In this document: positions 15,770 to 24,037 of the stretch, in pieces | Numbering within the stretch: position 1 is the first letter of the stretch | How the letters are laid out: each line of letters starts with the position of its first letter | NCBI RefSeq assembly: GCF_003353065.1 | Contig: NZ_CP027806.1 | Coordinates: 3,182,501 to 3,246,500, forward strand | Length of the DNA stretch: 64,000 nucleotides | Source of the DNA: Cyclonatronum proteinivorum | GTDB lineage: Bacteria > Bacteroidota > Rhodothermia > Balneolales > Cyclonatronaceae | Direction of reading: 5' to 3' | Made by a program: the position numbers and the translations under genes | The notes under the pieces: model-generated | Told to the model about the DNA's origin: nothing | Seen by the model: only the letters and a program-made list of their open reading frames with translations | The model's database searches: none

Positions 15770-16816
15770 ATGAAAATTGCAATACATCAGAATAAAAAAG
15801 TTTATGATCACTCCACGCAATGGATGTATGAGTGGATCAGGTATTGTGAGGAAAATAAGCTTACTTATGAAATTGTGGATGCCTACGCCAACGGGTTTTT
15901 GGAGAAAATCCGCGGTTTCGATGTCTTTTTGTGGTCTTTTAGCAACTACTCCCTGCAGGATATGCAGTTTGCACGCAGCATCTTACATGCGGCATCCGAA
16001 GCCGGCGTGCGTGTTTTTCCCGATTTTAGTACGGGCTGGCATTTTGATGATAAAATTGCCGAATACTACTGGCTGCAGGCGGCGCATGCGCCGGTACCTG
16101 AATCGTGGGTGTTTTATACCCGGGAGGACGCGCTGCTGTGGGCTTCGCAGGAAGCCAACTGGCCGGTGGTTGCCAAGCTCAAAACCGGCTCCGGTTCCAA
16201 TAATGTTAAGATGATCCGCTCAGCCGGACAGGCGAAATCTTACATCAACCGCATGTTTTCCCGGGGGTTTCGGAATGTGCCCGGGGTGCTGTTCAAAACC
16301 GCCTCCAACGTTAAATCCTCGCGAAACTGGGAAACCGTTGTGAAACGCTTTAAGCGCATACCCGACTTTATTGGAACCTGGCAGCGGGCACGTATGCTGC
16401 CCAAAGAGCGGGGCTATGTGCTCTTTCAGGAGTTTATCCCCAATGATGGCTATGATCTGAAAGTGGCGGTCGTAGGTGACAAGCTTTCTTTTTTTGCCCG
16501 TCACATCCGCAAAGGTGATTTCAGGGCTTCCGGTGGTGCTGATTTCTACTATGACCAAAGCCTGATGACCGATCAGATTCGCGAAACCGCTTTTGAAGTT
16601 GCACAGCAGCTGCGCTTTCAGTCGATGGGATTTGACTTTGTGGTTGATAAGCAAACCGGACAGGGGAAAATCATCGAGATGAGCTACGGTTTTTCCTGGC
16701 AGGCCCTGCTTGGCGCGGGCGGCTACTGGGATCGTGAACATAACTGGCACGATGAACCGTTAAATGCGCCTGTAGAGGCGCTGAAGAACCTGATTCAGGC
16801 CGGAGATCAGGCGTGA
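15770..16816 (+). CDS. ATP-grasp family protein, first gene of the polysaccharide locus
   Basis: The 348-aa protein (from MKIAIHQNKK) has the ATP-grasp layout: an N-terminal pre-ATP-grasp fold, the ATP-binding strand-loop VVAKLKTGSGSNNVKMI (about 135-150), VLFQEFIPNDGYDLKVAVVGDKL (about 218-240), and the metal-binding end FDFVVDKQTGQGKIIEMSYGF. ATP-grasp enzymes ligate a carboxylate to an amine or thiol through an acyl-phosphate. In capsule loci such proteins may add amino acids to uronic acids, but the substrate here is unknown. The ORF is open seven codons upstream (ATG at 15749). MKIAIHQ is preferred because it starts the first beta strand. The gene overlaps the next by 4 bp (ATGA), so it opens the operon. 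Confidence 0.82.
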   Translation: MKIAIHQNKKVYDHSTQWMYEWIRYCEENKLTYEIVDAYANGFLEKIRGFDVFLWSFSNYSLQDMQFARSILHAASEAGVRVFPDFSTGWHFDDKIAEYYWLQAAHAPVPESWVFYTREDALLWASQEANWPVVAKLKTGSGSNNVKMIRSAGQAKSYINRMFSRGFRNVPGVLFKTASNVKSSRNWETVVKRFKRIPDFIGTWQRARMLPKERGYVLFQEFIPNDGYDLKVAVVGDKLSFFARHIRKGDFRASGGADFYYDQSLMTDQIRETAFEVAQQLRFQSMGFDFVVDKQTGQGKIIEMSYGFSWQALLGAGGYWDREHNWHDEPLNAPVEALKNLIQAGDQA

Positions 16817-17916
16817 AGATTGCGCTGCTCGGGGATCTGGCCTTCACCGGTGTCTATGATCTGACAACGCATGATGACGCGGCAGTGCGCCTGCAACCGC
16901 TTGCGGGCTATCTTTCAGGCTTTGACTGCGTGCTCGCCAACCTGGAAAGTCCGCTCACAGACCTGCGAACTACGCGCATGCCGAAGTCGATTCACCTCAA
17001 AAGTCCGGTACAGAATGTATCCCTGCTCAAGCAGCTGGGGGTCACAGCGGTGAGTCTGGCAAACAATCATATGTTTGACTTCGGCAAAAAAGGCTGTCAG
17101 CAAACCATTGCTGCCCTGGAGTCCGCAGGCATTGGCTGGTACGGACTGGGCGGGGAGCGTTTCCTTTTCACAGATCCGGTCAGCGGCAGTCGTATTTCCG
17201 CAAGCGGGTTTTGCTGTTTCACAACGCACGGTCTCGGATACGGTCCCGATGCAGGTAGCAGACCGGGAAAGATGGATGTACTGAGCCGGGCCAATCTGGA
17301 AAACCGCTTAAAAGCTGATGCGGCTGAAGGCGCCTTAAGCATACTGTCGGTACACTGGGGGAAAGAGCACACCAATTATCCCAACTTTGAACACCTGCAG
17401 CTTGCAAAGACGCTTATGGCGGAAGCCGAACGCCCTTTTGTGATTCATGGCCACCATCCGCACGTGCTGCAGGGTGTTCTGCGCCAACACGACAGCCTGT
17501 GTGCCTTCAGCCTGGGCAATGCGGTTTTTGGTGATGTGACCTCCCTTGACGGCAAGCGTGTGCTGCGCCAAAATGCTGAAAACCGAAAATCTGTCCTGTT
17601 GGAGCTGCATCTTGCGGAGGGCAGGCTGGTGCAGACCAAACTGACCGGCTACGAAGATCAGCCGGAGGGCATGCGTTTTACTGAAACCGTTGCGGATGAG
17701 GTGGAAAGCTATTCTGATTTTGACCGCCTGCCTGCAACCCCCGAAGCCTGGGAAGCCATGCGCCGGGCGCAGTATGAGCAGGTCATTCTGGAAAAATTTG
17801 GTGCCCGTACGTTTAGCTGGTACCTCAGTAAGCTGACCTATGACGCGCTGCTTAATAAGGTGCTCGCAGCATACCGGAAGTACAGATACCGGCGCCTGAG
17901 CCGCAGGACAGCGTAG
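16813..17916 (+). CDS. CapA family protein (metallophosphatase-like fold)
   Basis: This 367-aa protein has the PGA_cap/CapA signature: MKIALLGDLAFTG at the start, CVLANLESPLTD (about 39-50), VSLANNHMFDFGKKG (about 80-94), SVHWGKEHTNYP (about 178-189) and FVIHGHHPHVLQGV (about 213-226). These Asp, Asn and His residues form the metal site of calcineurin-like phosphoesterases. CapA proteins act in poly-gamma-glutamate capsule synthesis in Bacillus, and homologues are common in exopolysaccharide loci, where the reaction is unknown. It has no signal peptide, so it is probably cytoplasmic. It overlaps the ATP-grasp gene by 4 bp, and the two may work together on a peptide- or amino-acid-substituted sugar. 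Confidence 0.87.
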   Translation: MKIALLGDLAFTGVYDLTTHDDAAVRLQPLAGYLSGFDCVLANLESPLTDLRTTRMPKSIHLKSPVQNVSLLKQLGVTAVSLANNHMFDFGKKGCQQTIAALESAGIGWYGLGGERFLFTDPVSGSRISASGFCCFTTHGLGYGPDAGSRPGKMDVLSRANLENRLKADAAEGALSILSVHWGKEHTNYPNFEHLQLAKTLMAEAERPFVIHGHHPHVLQGVLRQHDSLCAFSLGNAVFGDVTSLDGKRVLRQNAENRKSVLLELHLAEGRLVQTKLTGYEDQPEGMRFTETVADEVESYSDFDRLPATPEAWEAMRRAQYEQVILEKFGARTFSWYLSKLTYDALLNKVLAAYRKYRYRRLSRRTA

Positions 17917-17987
17917 CCCAGCGCTTTGTTAGTGATGAACAGCCCGCTGTACGTGCACAGCCGGCATAGCAAGCAGCAGGCTGAAAG

Positions 17988-19481
17988 GTGACTAAAAAGG
18001 ATACACCCGCTTCATACGGGGAACCGGAATCCGGGCTAAAGCATAAAGCTGCCCGGGGAGGTGTTATCATGATGGGGTCAAAAGCCGTCATGATTGTCCT
18101 GCACCTCACCTTTACCATTGTTCTGGCGCGGCTGCTTACGCCTGAGGACTTCGGTATTGTTGCTATGGTTGCCGTGTTTACGGTTTTTGCTGAAATCCTG
18201 AAAGATGCGGGACTTTCAGCAGCCGCAATACAGCGTAAAACGCTGACGGAAGCACAGCAGTCAAACCTGTACTGGCTCAATCTGTTACTCGGCGGCCTCC
18301 TCACGCTGCTGGTTGCGGCCTCTGCACCGCTGATCGCATGGTTCTACGGGCGGCCCGAACTGATCGCAGTGACTTTAGCACTGTCTCTTAGTTTTACCAT
18401 CAATGCAGCTGCCGTACAGCACAGGGCGGCCCTGTCCCGGGCACTTCGTTTTGGTCCCAAAGCAGCAGCGGAAGCCGGTGGCATGGCACTAAAGCTGATC
18501 GTAGCTGTAATCCTGGCGCTTTACGGTTTCGGATACTGGGCGCTGGTCTGGGCTACGCTTGCAGGCCTGGTGATGGCTTCGCTGGTTGTTATACGCTACG
18601 CCCCGCTCCGCATCGGGCTTCCCCGTCGCGGAGCGGGCACACTCAGCTTTGTCCGTTTCGGGGCCAATGTTACGCTGTTTAATTTTGCGAACTACTTCCA
18701 CCGGAACCTGGACAATCTGCTGATCGGGCGGATAAGCGGCGCGGAGGCCCTTGGTCATTATTCGCAGGCCTATGCGCTGGTGATGTACCCTGTATCAGCC
18801 ATCAGGGCGCCGGTTAGCGCGGTTGCGCTGCCTGTTCTAAGCCGTCTTCAGGATAAGCCTGATCAGTTCAGGGCCTATTACCTGAACATGGTGCGGGTCA
18901 TCGGCATGCTATCGGTTCCGATCCTCATGTTTGCTGCAGTTAGCGGTGAAGTGCTGATTGCCCTGCTTCTGGGGCCGGGCTGGGAAAAGGCATCCGTTTT
19001 ATTTTCCATCCTGTGCCTCGCTGCAATCATTCAGCCGGCAGCAACCATGCGGGGGATGACCCTGCTGGCCCTGGGGAAATCGGGCCGTTATGCAAAATGG
19101 GGAAGCTGGCATGCCCTTGCGATGGCCTGTTTTTTTTGCATTGGTATCTGGTGGGGCGCCGAAGGCGTCGCCTGGGCCTATGTGGCGGGAACCTATCTCA
19201 TCCTGTATCCATCCCTGATGTACGTGTTTCGGGATACGCCGGTGCAGCCCTCCGGATTTATAAAAGCAATTTTGCCCGTTTTAAGTGTTAGCCTGGCGGC
19301 TGCAGGCCTGTTGGTTTTTATTCGCAGCTATGACTTTCTGCCTGAAGCGGACCTTTTAAGGACAGGCGCTGAACTGCTGATTTTTATGGCCATGGTATAC
19401 CCTGTTTTGCTCGCCTTTCGTCCGCAGGACCGCGCTTTTCTGCTGCAGATTATGGCACAGTTTTTTAGCCGTAAAGGATAA
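17988..19481 (+). CDS. Polysaccharide flippase (MOP/Wzx family), first copy
   Basis: A 497-aa integral membrane protein with many hydrophobic segments. It opens with GGVIMMGSKAVMIVLHLTFTIVLARLLTPEDFGIVAMV, the N-terminal signature of lipopolysaccharide/teichoic-acid flippases of the MOP superfamily (WzxC-like). The segments FNFANYFHRNLDNLLIGRISGAEALGHYSQAY and AVALPVLSRLQD are also typical. It would move undecaprenyl-linked repeat units across the inner membrane. It starts 71 bp after capA, and the nitroreductase-like gene follows after 5 bp. A second flippase lies at 34031-35305. The start listed is a GTG (17988). Confidence 0.9.
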   Translation: MTKKDTPASYGEPESGLKHKAARGGVIMMGSKAVMIVLHLTFTIVLARLLTPEDFGIVAMVAVFTVFAEILKDAGLSAAAIQRKTLTEAQQSNLYWLNLLLGGLLTLLVAASAPLIAWFYGRPELIAVTLALSLSFTINAAAVQHRAALSRALRFGPKAAAEAGGMALKLIVAVILALYGFGYWALVWATLAGLVMASLVVIRYAPLRIGLPRRGAGTLSFVRFGANVTLFNFANYFHRNLDNLLIGRISGAEALGHYSQAYALVMYPVSAIRAPVSAVALPVLSRLQDKPDQFRAYYLNMVRVIGMLSVPILMFAAVSGEVLIALLLGPGWEKASVLFSILCLAAIIQPAATMRGMTLLALGKSGRYAKWGSWHALAMACFFCIGIWWGAEGVAWAYVAGTYLILYPSLMYVFRDTPVQPSGFIKAILPVLSVSLAAAGLLVFIRSYDFLPEADLLRTGAELLIFMAMVYPVLLAFRPQDRAFLLQIMAQFFSRKG

Positions 19482-19486
19482 TTCCA

Positions 19487-20533
19487 TTGATAGTACGCCT
19501 GCTCAGACCCTTGTTCAAAACCGTTGACCGTTTCCTGATCAGATGGTGCAGCCGCAGCCTGATCGGATCAAGGCTGTACTACACTTTTTTCAGTAACGCC
19601 TTTGCCGCACAGCAGCAAGCTGTACTGAAAGGGCGGGCGACTTTCAATACGCCCGAAACCATTGGCAGGCTGCACTCAAGCGCAAACCTGAGGCGAAATA
19701 TTCACCGCCTCGAAAAAGGTCTTGCGATGAAAGGGCGGCGGGAAGTGTTTGCAGCTTCCTACATTCAGCAGACGGTCCGGGAATACAAGGAATATGCGGC
19801 TGCCGGCTTTGAAACCGCTGAAAGGCTCTGGGCGCAGGAAGTCCTTGATACCTATTTTGAGGCAGTCTCTCACAGCGATCCCGTGGCGCAGGCGTTTGCC
19901 CTGTACCGGACAGTGCTCCGCACCGAAGCCGGACACCGCACCTTTTCTTTTAATCCGCAGTGTGCGCCCTACGCCTTTGAGGTGATTCGTGACGCGGAAG
20001 TCTCTTTCGAAGACTTTCAGCAGCTGTGCGAAAAGCGAAGGTCTGTACGCTGGTTTCTGCCCCGCAGTGTTCCGGATGAAGCGGTACAAAAGCTTGTATC
20101 AACCGCCCTTTTGGCGCCTTCAGCCTGTAACCGACAGCCCTTTCGGTTTATCTGTGCACGCGAGCGCGCAGCTGCAGTTGCGGCCTGTGCGGCAGGCACA
20201 ACAGGATATGTTCATCAGCTGCCGGCGGTTTTGGTCGTTGCGGGCGACTATGCCAACTACGGACATGAGCGGGATAAGAACCTGATATATATTGATGCTT
20301 CCCTTGCTGCCATGCAGCTTATGCTGGCGGCCCCAACGCTGGGACTTGCAAGCTGCCCGATCAACTGGGCCGAGGATCCGGCCGCCGAATCGCGTATCCG
20401 CAAGCTTATTGATTTGAAAGATTCTGAGCGGATTATCATGCTGATAGCGCTCGGTTACCCTGAGCCCGGGGGCATGATTCCCTATTCCCAAAAAAAACAA
20501 GCGGCTCAGGTATTAACGTATGCAGACGACTGA
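19487..20533 (+). CDS. Nitroreductase-family flavoprotein in the polysaccharide operon
   Basis: The C-terminal half of this 348-aa protein is a nitroreductase-like domain: CEKRRSVRWF (about 182-191), LLAPSACNRQPFRFIC (about 207-222), and DASLAAMQLMLAAPTLGLASCPINW (about 265-289). These match the FMN-binding pattern. The N-terminal 170 residues carry NIHRLEKGLAMKGRREVF, a segment seen in nitroreductase-like proteins of capsule clusters. The substrate is unknown; oxidation or reduction of a sugar precursor is a guess. The start is a TTG five bp after the flippase stop, and no ATG is available near the N-terminus. Confidence 0.85.
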   Translation: MIVRLLRPLFKTVDRFLIRWCSRSLIGSRLYYTFFSNAFAAQQQAVLKGRATFNTPETIGRLHSSANLRRNIHRLEKGLAMKGRREVFAASYIQQTVREYKEYAAAGFETAERLWAQEVLDTYFEAVSHSDPVAQAFALYRTVLRTEAGHRTFSFNPQCAPYAFEVIRDAEVSFEDFQQLCEKRRSVRWFLPRSVPDEAVQKLVSTALLAPSACNRQPFRFICARERAAAVAACAAGTTGYVHQLPAVLVVAGDYANYGHERDKNLIYIDASLAAMQLMLAAPTLGLASCPINWAEDPAAESRIRKLIDLKDSERIIMLIALGYPEPGGMIPYSQKKQAAQVLTYADD

Positions 20534-20548
20534 GCAACAATAAAAGCT

Positions 20549-21724
20549 GTGCAAACCCCACTCCTCATAGAAATCAGAGGGGCTAACTTTATGAACAAAG
20601 GAGCTCAGCTGATGCTGATTGAAACCGTGCGTCAGCTGGGTAAGCGTATCCCGGACGCGGGATTTTGCGCTCCTATGCCCTTTCGCAGGCGGGCGGCTGA
20701 CCTGCCCCGATTTCGTGCGCTGGGGATGGGGGTGATACCCTTCCTGTCCAAGTGGAAGTTCCGTGCCGAAATTCCGGGGGTGTTTTTGTCTGTGCTTTCA
20801 GGCAAGGATGTAATGCATACGCGCAGGAAAGTTGCGCTGATAGCAGATATTTCCGGCTATGCGCTAAGCGACAAATGGGGCATATTACCGGCAAAGCGGC
20901 TTGGAAAAGCTGCGAAAGCGGTAATCAGCAGAGGGGGGCAGTTGCTGCTGTTGCCACAGGCGCTGGGACCTTTTGAAGATGAAAAGGTTCGGCGCGCCTG
21001 TCTCAGGGTGTTTGAGCAGGCCGGGCTCATCATGCCCCGCGACGCGGTTTCTGAGGCTGCTTTGCGAGCACTGTTTCCGCAATCGGATAAAATCCGGCCC
21101 TATCCTGATTTTACCGCCCTGGCAGAAGCCGTTCATGATCCCGCCTATTCATCGTATGCCGGCGGCTTTTGTATTGTGCCCAACTGCCGCATGCTGGATA
21201 AAGTCCCGCCCGCAGAAGCTGCGCATTATCTTGGATTTCTGCAGCAGAGCATAGCCGCAGCTCAGGCGCTGGCATGCAGACCGTTTTTTCTGATTCATGA
21301 AGGGGAGGGAGACCGGCGCATTGCGGAACAGCTCAATGCGGGTCTGGCACAGCCGCTGGATATTGTAGCACACAGCGATCCGCGGGTACTGAAAGGCGTT
21401 TTGGGGCAGAGCTATGCCGTTGTCTCAAGCCGGTACCATGCTGTTATCGGTGCACTGAGTCAGGGCGTGCCCTGCCTGAGCACTTCCTGGAGCCACAAAT
21501 ATGAGGCCCTTGCCGAAGCTTACGGCTGTCCGGAGCTGGTACTGCGCAGCTTTGCCGATGAAACCCTCAACCGGGATGCCCTGAGACGGATCAGCGACAG
21601 CGATTCAAACAAAGCCTACCGGCAGCAATTACTGCCAAGGGCTGATGCTGTAAAACAGCAGGCCGTGCAGATGTGGGATGAAGCAGCCCGATGGATTTTG
21701 GATAGCCTGAAACAAAAAAACTGA
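20549..21724 (+). CDS. Polysaccharide pyruvyl transferase family protein
   Basis: This 391-aa protein starts with a GTG and shows the PF04230 pattern: IRGANFMNKGAQLMLIETV at the N-terminus (family NxGAxAM...), LLLLPQALGPFED (about 131-143), AGLIMPRDAVSE (about 155-166), and the C-terminal SSRYHAVIGALSQGVPCLSTSWSHKYEAL (about 292-320). The family transfers a ketal pyruvate from phosphoenolpyruvate to a sugar, adding negative charge to the polymer; some members are glycosyltransferase-like. It lies 15 bp after the nitroreductase gene and abuts the next gene without a gap. Confidence 0.88.
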   Translation: MQTPLLIEIRGANFMNKGAQLMLIETVRQLGKRIPDAGFCAPMPFRRRAADLPRFRALGMGVIPFLSKWKFRAEIPGVFLSVLSGKDVMHTRRKVALIADISGYALSDKWGILPAKRLGKAAKAVISRGGQLLLLPQALGPFEDEKVRRACLRVFEQAGLIMPRDAVSEAALRALFPQSDKIRPYPDFTALAEAVHDPAYSSYAGGFCIVPNCRMLDKVPPAEAAHYLGFLQQSIAAAQALACRPFFLIHEGEGDRRIAEQLNAGLAQPLDIVAHSDPRVLKGVLGQSYAVVSSRYHAVIGALSQGVPCLSTSWSHKYEALAEAYGCPELVLRSFADETLNRDALRRISDSDSNKAYRQQLLPRADAVKQQAVQMWDEAARWILDSLKQKN

Positions 21725-22663
21725 ATGACAAGAGCGCAGCTGTACATTGCGGTAATGTCCTATGAAATGGGCATTTTACTCCGAAACTGTCTTACATCAA
21801 TAGAGAAACATGCACCGGGTATCGCGCTCGCTATTTATGATGACGGGAGCCGCGGTCCGGAAACCAAAGAAGTATTGGATGAATATGCTTCCAAAATCCC
21901 GGTTTATGTTAATAACTGGCGGGACGGGCAGAGCGCAGATCCCCTTGGCGGGCATATAAAAGTTGGCGGGCTGTGGACAAATATGCAGCGCGCCTTCAGG
22001 CATGCGCGGGCTGCGGGATTTTCCTACATTATGTTTGTGCAGGATGATATGCAGGTTGTCGGTCCGCTGGACGATACTTTTTTTGCTGAACACCGTGCGA
22101 TATGGGCCGACCGGCCTGATATTGTGCAAATCAGGATTAGCTACTACCGCAATCCGCTGGTTGACCCGACCCATGATCCTGTCAGGAACCGCATTTGCGC
22201 CAGCGGACGCTACTACATGGCTGAGCCTGTGCCGCAGGGGCTGAACGCAACCGGTATTGTTTCCATCGACCGTTTGCACCGTGCCGGCTACGCCTGGGAA
22301 AAAGGCGAGCATCTGAACAACCGGAAATCCGCAGCGCAGGGCATGTACAGCGTTTTTCCCAAAACGCCCCTCATTCCGCAGCTGCCGTATCCTCCGGTTG
22401 TTAAGGATCGTTTGCCCCGCTTTAAGCGATGGCTCAACCATATCTCTGATATGATCTTCCTGGTGGGCTTTCATCCATATGCTGATCTCAGCCCGGCACA
22501 AATCAGCGCACTGCGTAATCGTGACCCGGAGGAGCGGCCTGTAGGGGAAGTCTTTCTTACACCGCGTAAGCCCGTCAAACTGTACCGGCCCTGGTGCTAT
22601 GAAAACTCGTACGCCCATCTGATGGTTGCTTTTAAACGCGCTTTTTCATCCGCTAAACCTTAA
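21725..22663 (+). CDS. Glycosyltransferase (GT-A fold, family 2-like)
   Basis: The 312-aa protein begins with IAVMSYEMGILLRNCLTSI and has AIYDDGSRGPETKEVL (about 37-52), typical of the nucleotide-sugar binding part of GT2 enzymes. FVQDDMQVVGP (about 107-117) supplies the metal-binding acidic motif, and ATGIVSIDRL lies in the acceptor part. No membrane segment is evident. It probably adds one sugar to the lipid-linked repeat unit on the cytoplasmic side. It starts directly at the stop codon of the pyruvyl transferase gene. The 243-bp gap after it holds no convincing gene. Confidence 0.78.
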   Translation: MTRAQLYIAVMSYEMGILLRNCLTSIEKHAPGIALAIYDDGSRGPETKEVLDEYASKIPVYVNNWRDGQSADPLGGHIKVGGLWTNMQRAFRHARAAGFSYIMFVQDDMQVVGPLDDTFFAEHRAIWADRPDIVQIRISYYRNPLVDPTHDPVRNRICASGRYYMAEPVPQGLNATGIVSIDRLHRAGYAWEKGEHLNNRKSAAQGMYSVFPKTPLIPQLPYPPVVKDRLPRFKRWLNHISDMIFLVGFHPYADLSPAQISALRNRDPEERPVGEVFLTPRKPVKLYRPWCYENSYAHLMVAFKRAFSSAKP

Positions 22664-22906
22664 TTCGCCGTATTCATAGCTACCCCAAACCTGTTGCGTA
22701 TTTCACTTTTGATATCGTCCTTTCATAAAAAAGCAGACCGCTTCCGCTTACTTAGAGCGCGTGCATTGCAGTCTGCTTCGGCTGACTGTGCTCAGACGGT
22801 TAAAGCCTGTGCCTGGTATGCAGGTATGCTGTTACCGATTGCCTCAGCTTCGCACTGTCAACCGCAACCGCTGATGCTGCCCAAGGCGGTATAGAAGATT
22901 GTTTTT

Positions 22907-24037
22907 TTGAAAAAAATCTACCTCACCACAGATTACGAGATATTCGGCAACGGCAGCGGCTGTATTGAGCGCTGTGTGACCGCGCCGGCTGCGCAGATGA
23001 TGAAGGTTGCGGAGCGGCATGGAGCCCGTATGACGTTTTTTGTGGATGTGCTTGAATTTATAGCCTTTGAAAAAGCCCTGGAACAAGGGTTCTGCAGCGC
23101 CAATATAGCTGCTGTTGCTCAGGTGCGCGAACAGCTGCAGGAAGCTGTCAGCCGGGGTCATGATGTGCAGCTGCATTTGCATCCGCAATGGCTGGATGCG
23201 GCCTGGTGTCCGGAAAAGGGCTGGCAGCTCAACATGGCGTACTGGCGCATTGGCGGGCTTGATCAAAAAATCGGCTACACCCGCCTCGCCGAAATGGTAC
23301 AGCAGGCAACCGACTGGCTCAATGGTCTGCTCAAAACAGCAGATGCAGGCTACGCATGCCGGTCGTTTCGGGCCGGGGCCTGGTGTATTCAGCCGGAAGA
23401 AGCGGTGCTGCGTGCGCTCCGGCAGGCCGGTATTTTTCTGGATACGACCGTAGCACCCGGCAGCCGCACGGCCGGTGAACTAACCTTTTTTGATTTCACG
23501 GAGGCTCCGGCAGATCAGTGGCGCGGCTGGCCTGTTGCAGACACCGTTACCCGTCCTGAAGCGGAAGGCGCAATGTACGAGCTACCCATTTTTACAGCGA
23601 TTCTGCCTTTTCGGCTGCGTGCCCTGAAAAAGCTGAGCCGCCATCCGGTTTTGGCTCCTCAAGGTTGTATAGGTGACTTTGTTGGTGAGCGGCAGCCCCA
23701 AAAAAAAGGATCTGTCCAAAGGGCGGTGAACATGGCTTTGGGTGTCCTCCAAAACAAGGCTACCCAGTTTGACTTTTGCTCGCTCAGCCGCGCGGAAACC
23801 GATTTTATGCTGGCAAAGGCCGCAGCTGTCCGCTCTGCCGGTTCCGGCATCGTGCCCATTGTCACGATCTCGCATCCGAAAGCTTTCGGAAATCCGGAGC
23901 AGCTGGCCTACCTGCTGCGCGCGGCTGAAACCTACGATACGATTACGCTCGACCGTACGGATGAGCCTTCGCTTTGGCGGTCCGCAAGCCTGCGGGAACT
24001 TCATCAAAATACCGGATATGCTGCTGCGTCACATTAA
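22907..24037 (+). CDS. Polysaccharide deacetylase-like protein (WalW-type)
   Basis: This 376-aa protein begins MKKIYLTTDYEIFGNGSGC. TTDYE supplies the Asp of a NodB-type site and GHDVQLHLHPQWLD (about 83-96) the paired histidines. CRSFRAGAWCIQPEE (about 153-167) matches the RxGxW motif of polysaccharide deacetylases. The family removes N- or O-acetyl groups from glycans; the non-secreted WalW-type members in surface-polysaccharide loci are of unknown substrate. No signal peptide is seen, so it may act on a lipid-linked intermediate. The start is a TTG. The gene overlaps the heparinase-like gene by 20 bp. Confidence 0.82.
   Translation: MKKIYLTTDYEIFGNGSGCIERCVTAPAAQMMKVAERHGARMTFFVDVLEFIAFEKALEQGFCSANIAAVAQVREQLQEAVSRGHDVQLHLHPQWLDAAWCPEKGWQLNMAYWRIGGLDQKIGYTRLAEMVQQATDWLNGLLKTADAGYACRSFRAGAWCIQPEEAVLRALRQAGIFLDTTVAPGSRTAGELTFFDFTEAPADQWRGWPVADTVTRPEAEGAMYELPIFTAILPFRLRALKKLSRHPVLAPQGCIGDFVGERQPQKKGSVQRAVNMALGVLQNKATQFDFCSLSRAETDFMLAKAAAVRSAGSGIVPIVTISHPKAFGNPEQLAYLLRAAETYDTITLDRTDEPSLWRSASLRELHQNTGYAAASH

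Noticed and set aside
22694-22894. Short gene between the GT2-like and deacetylase-like genes
   Set aside because: It has a non-ATG start, no family and odd composition; it could be a remnant, but nothing supports it.
23742-24017. N-terminal extension of the heparinase-like protein
   Set aside because: It lies inside the deacetylase gene in another frame and shows no protein features; the ATG at 24018 fits better.
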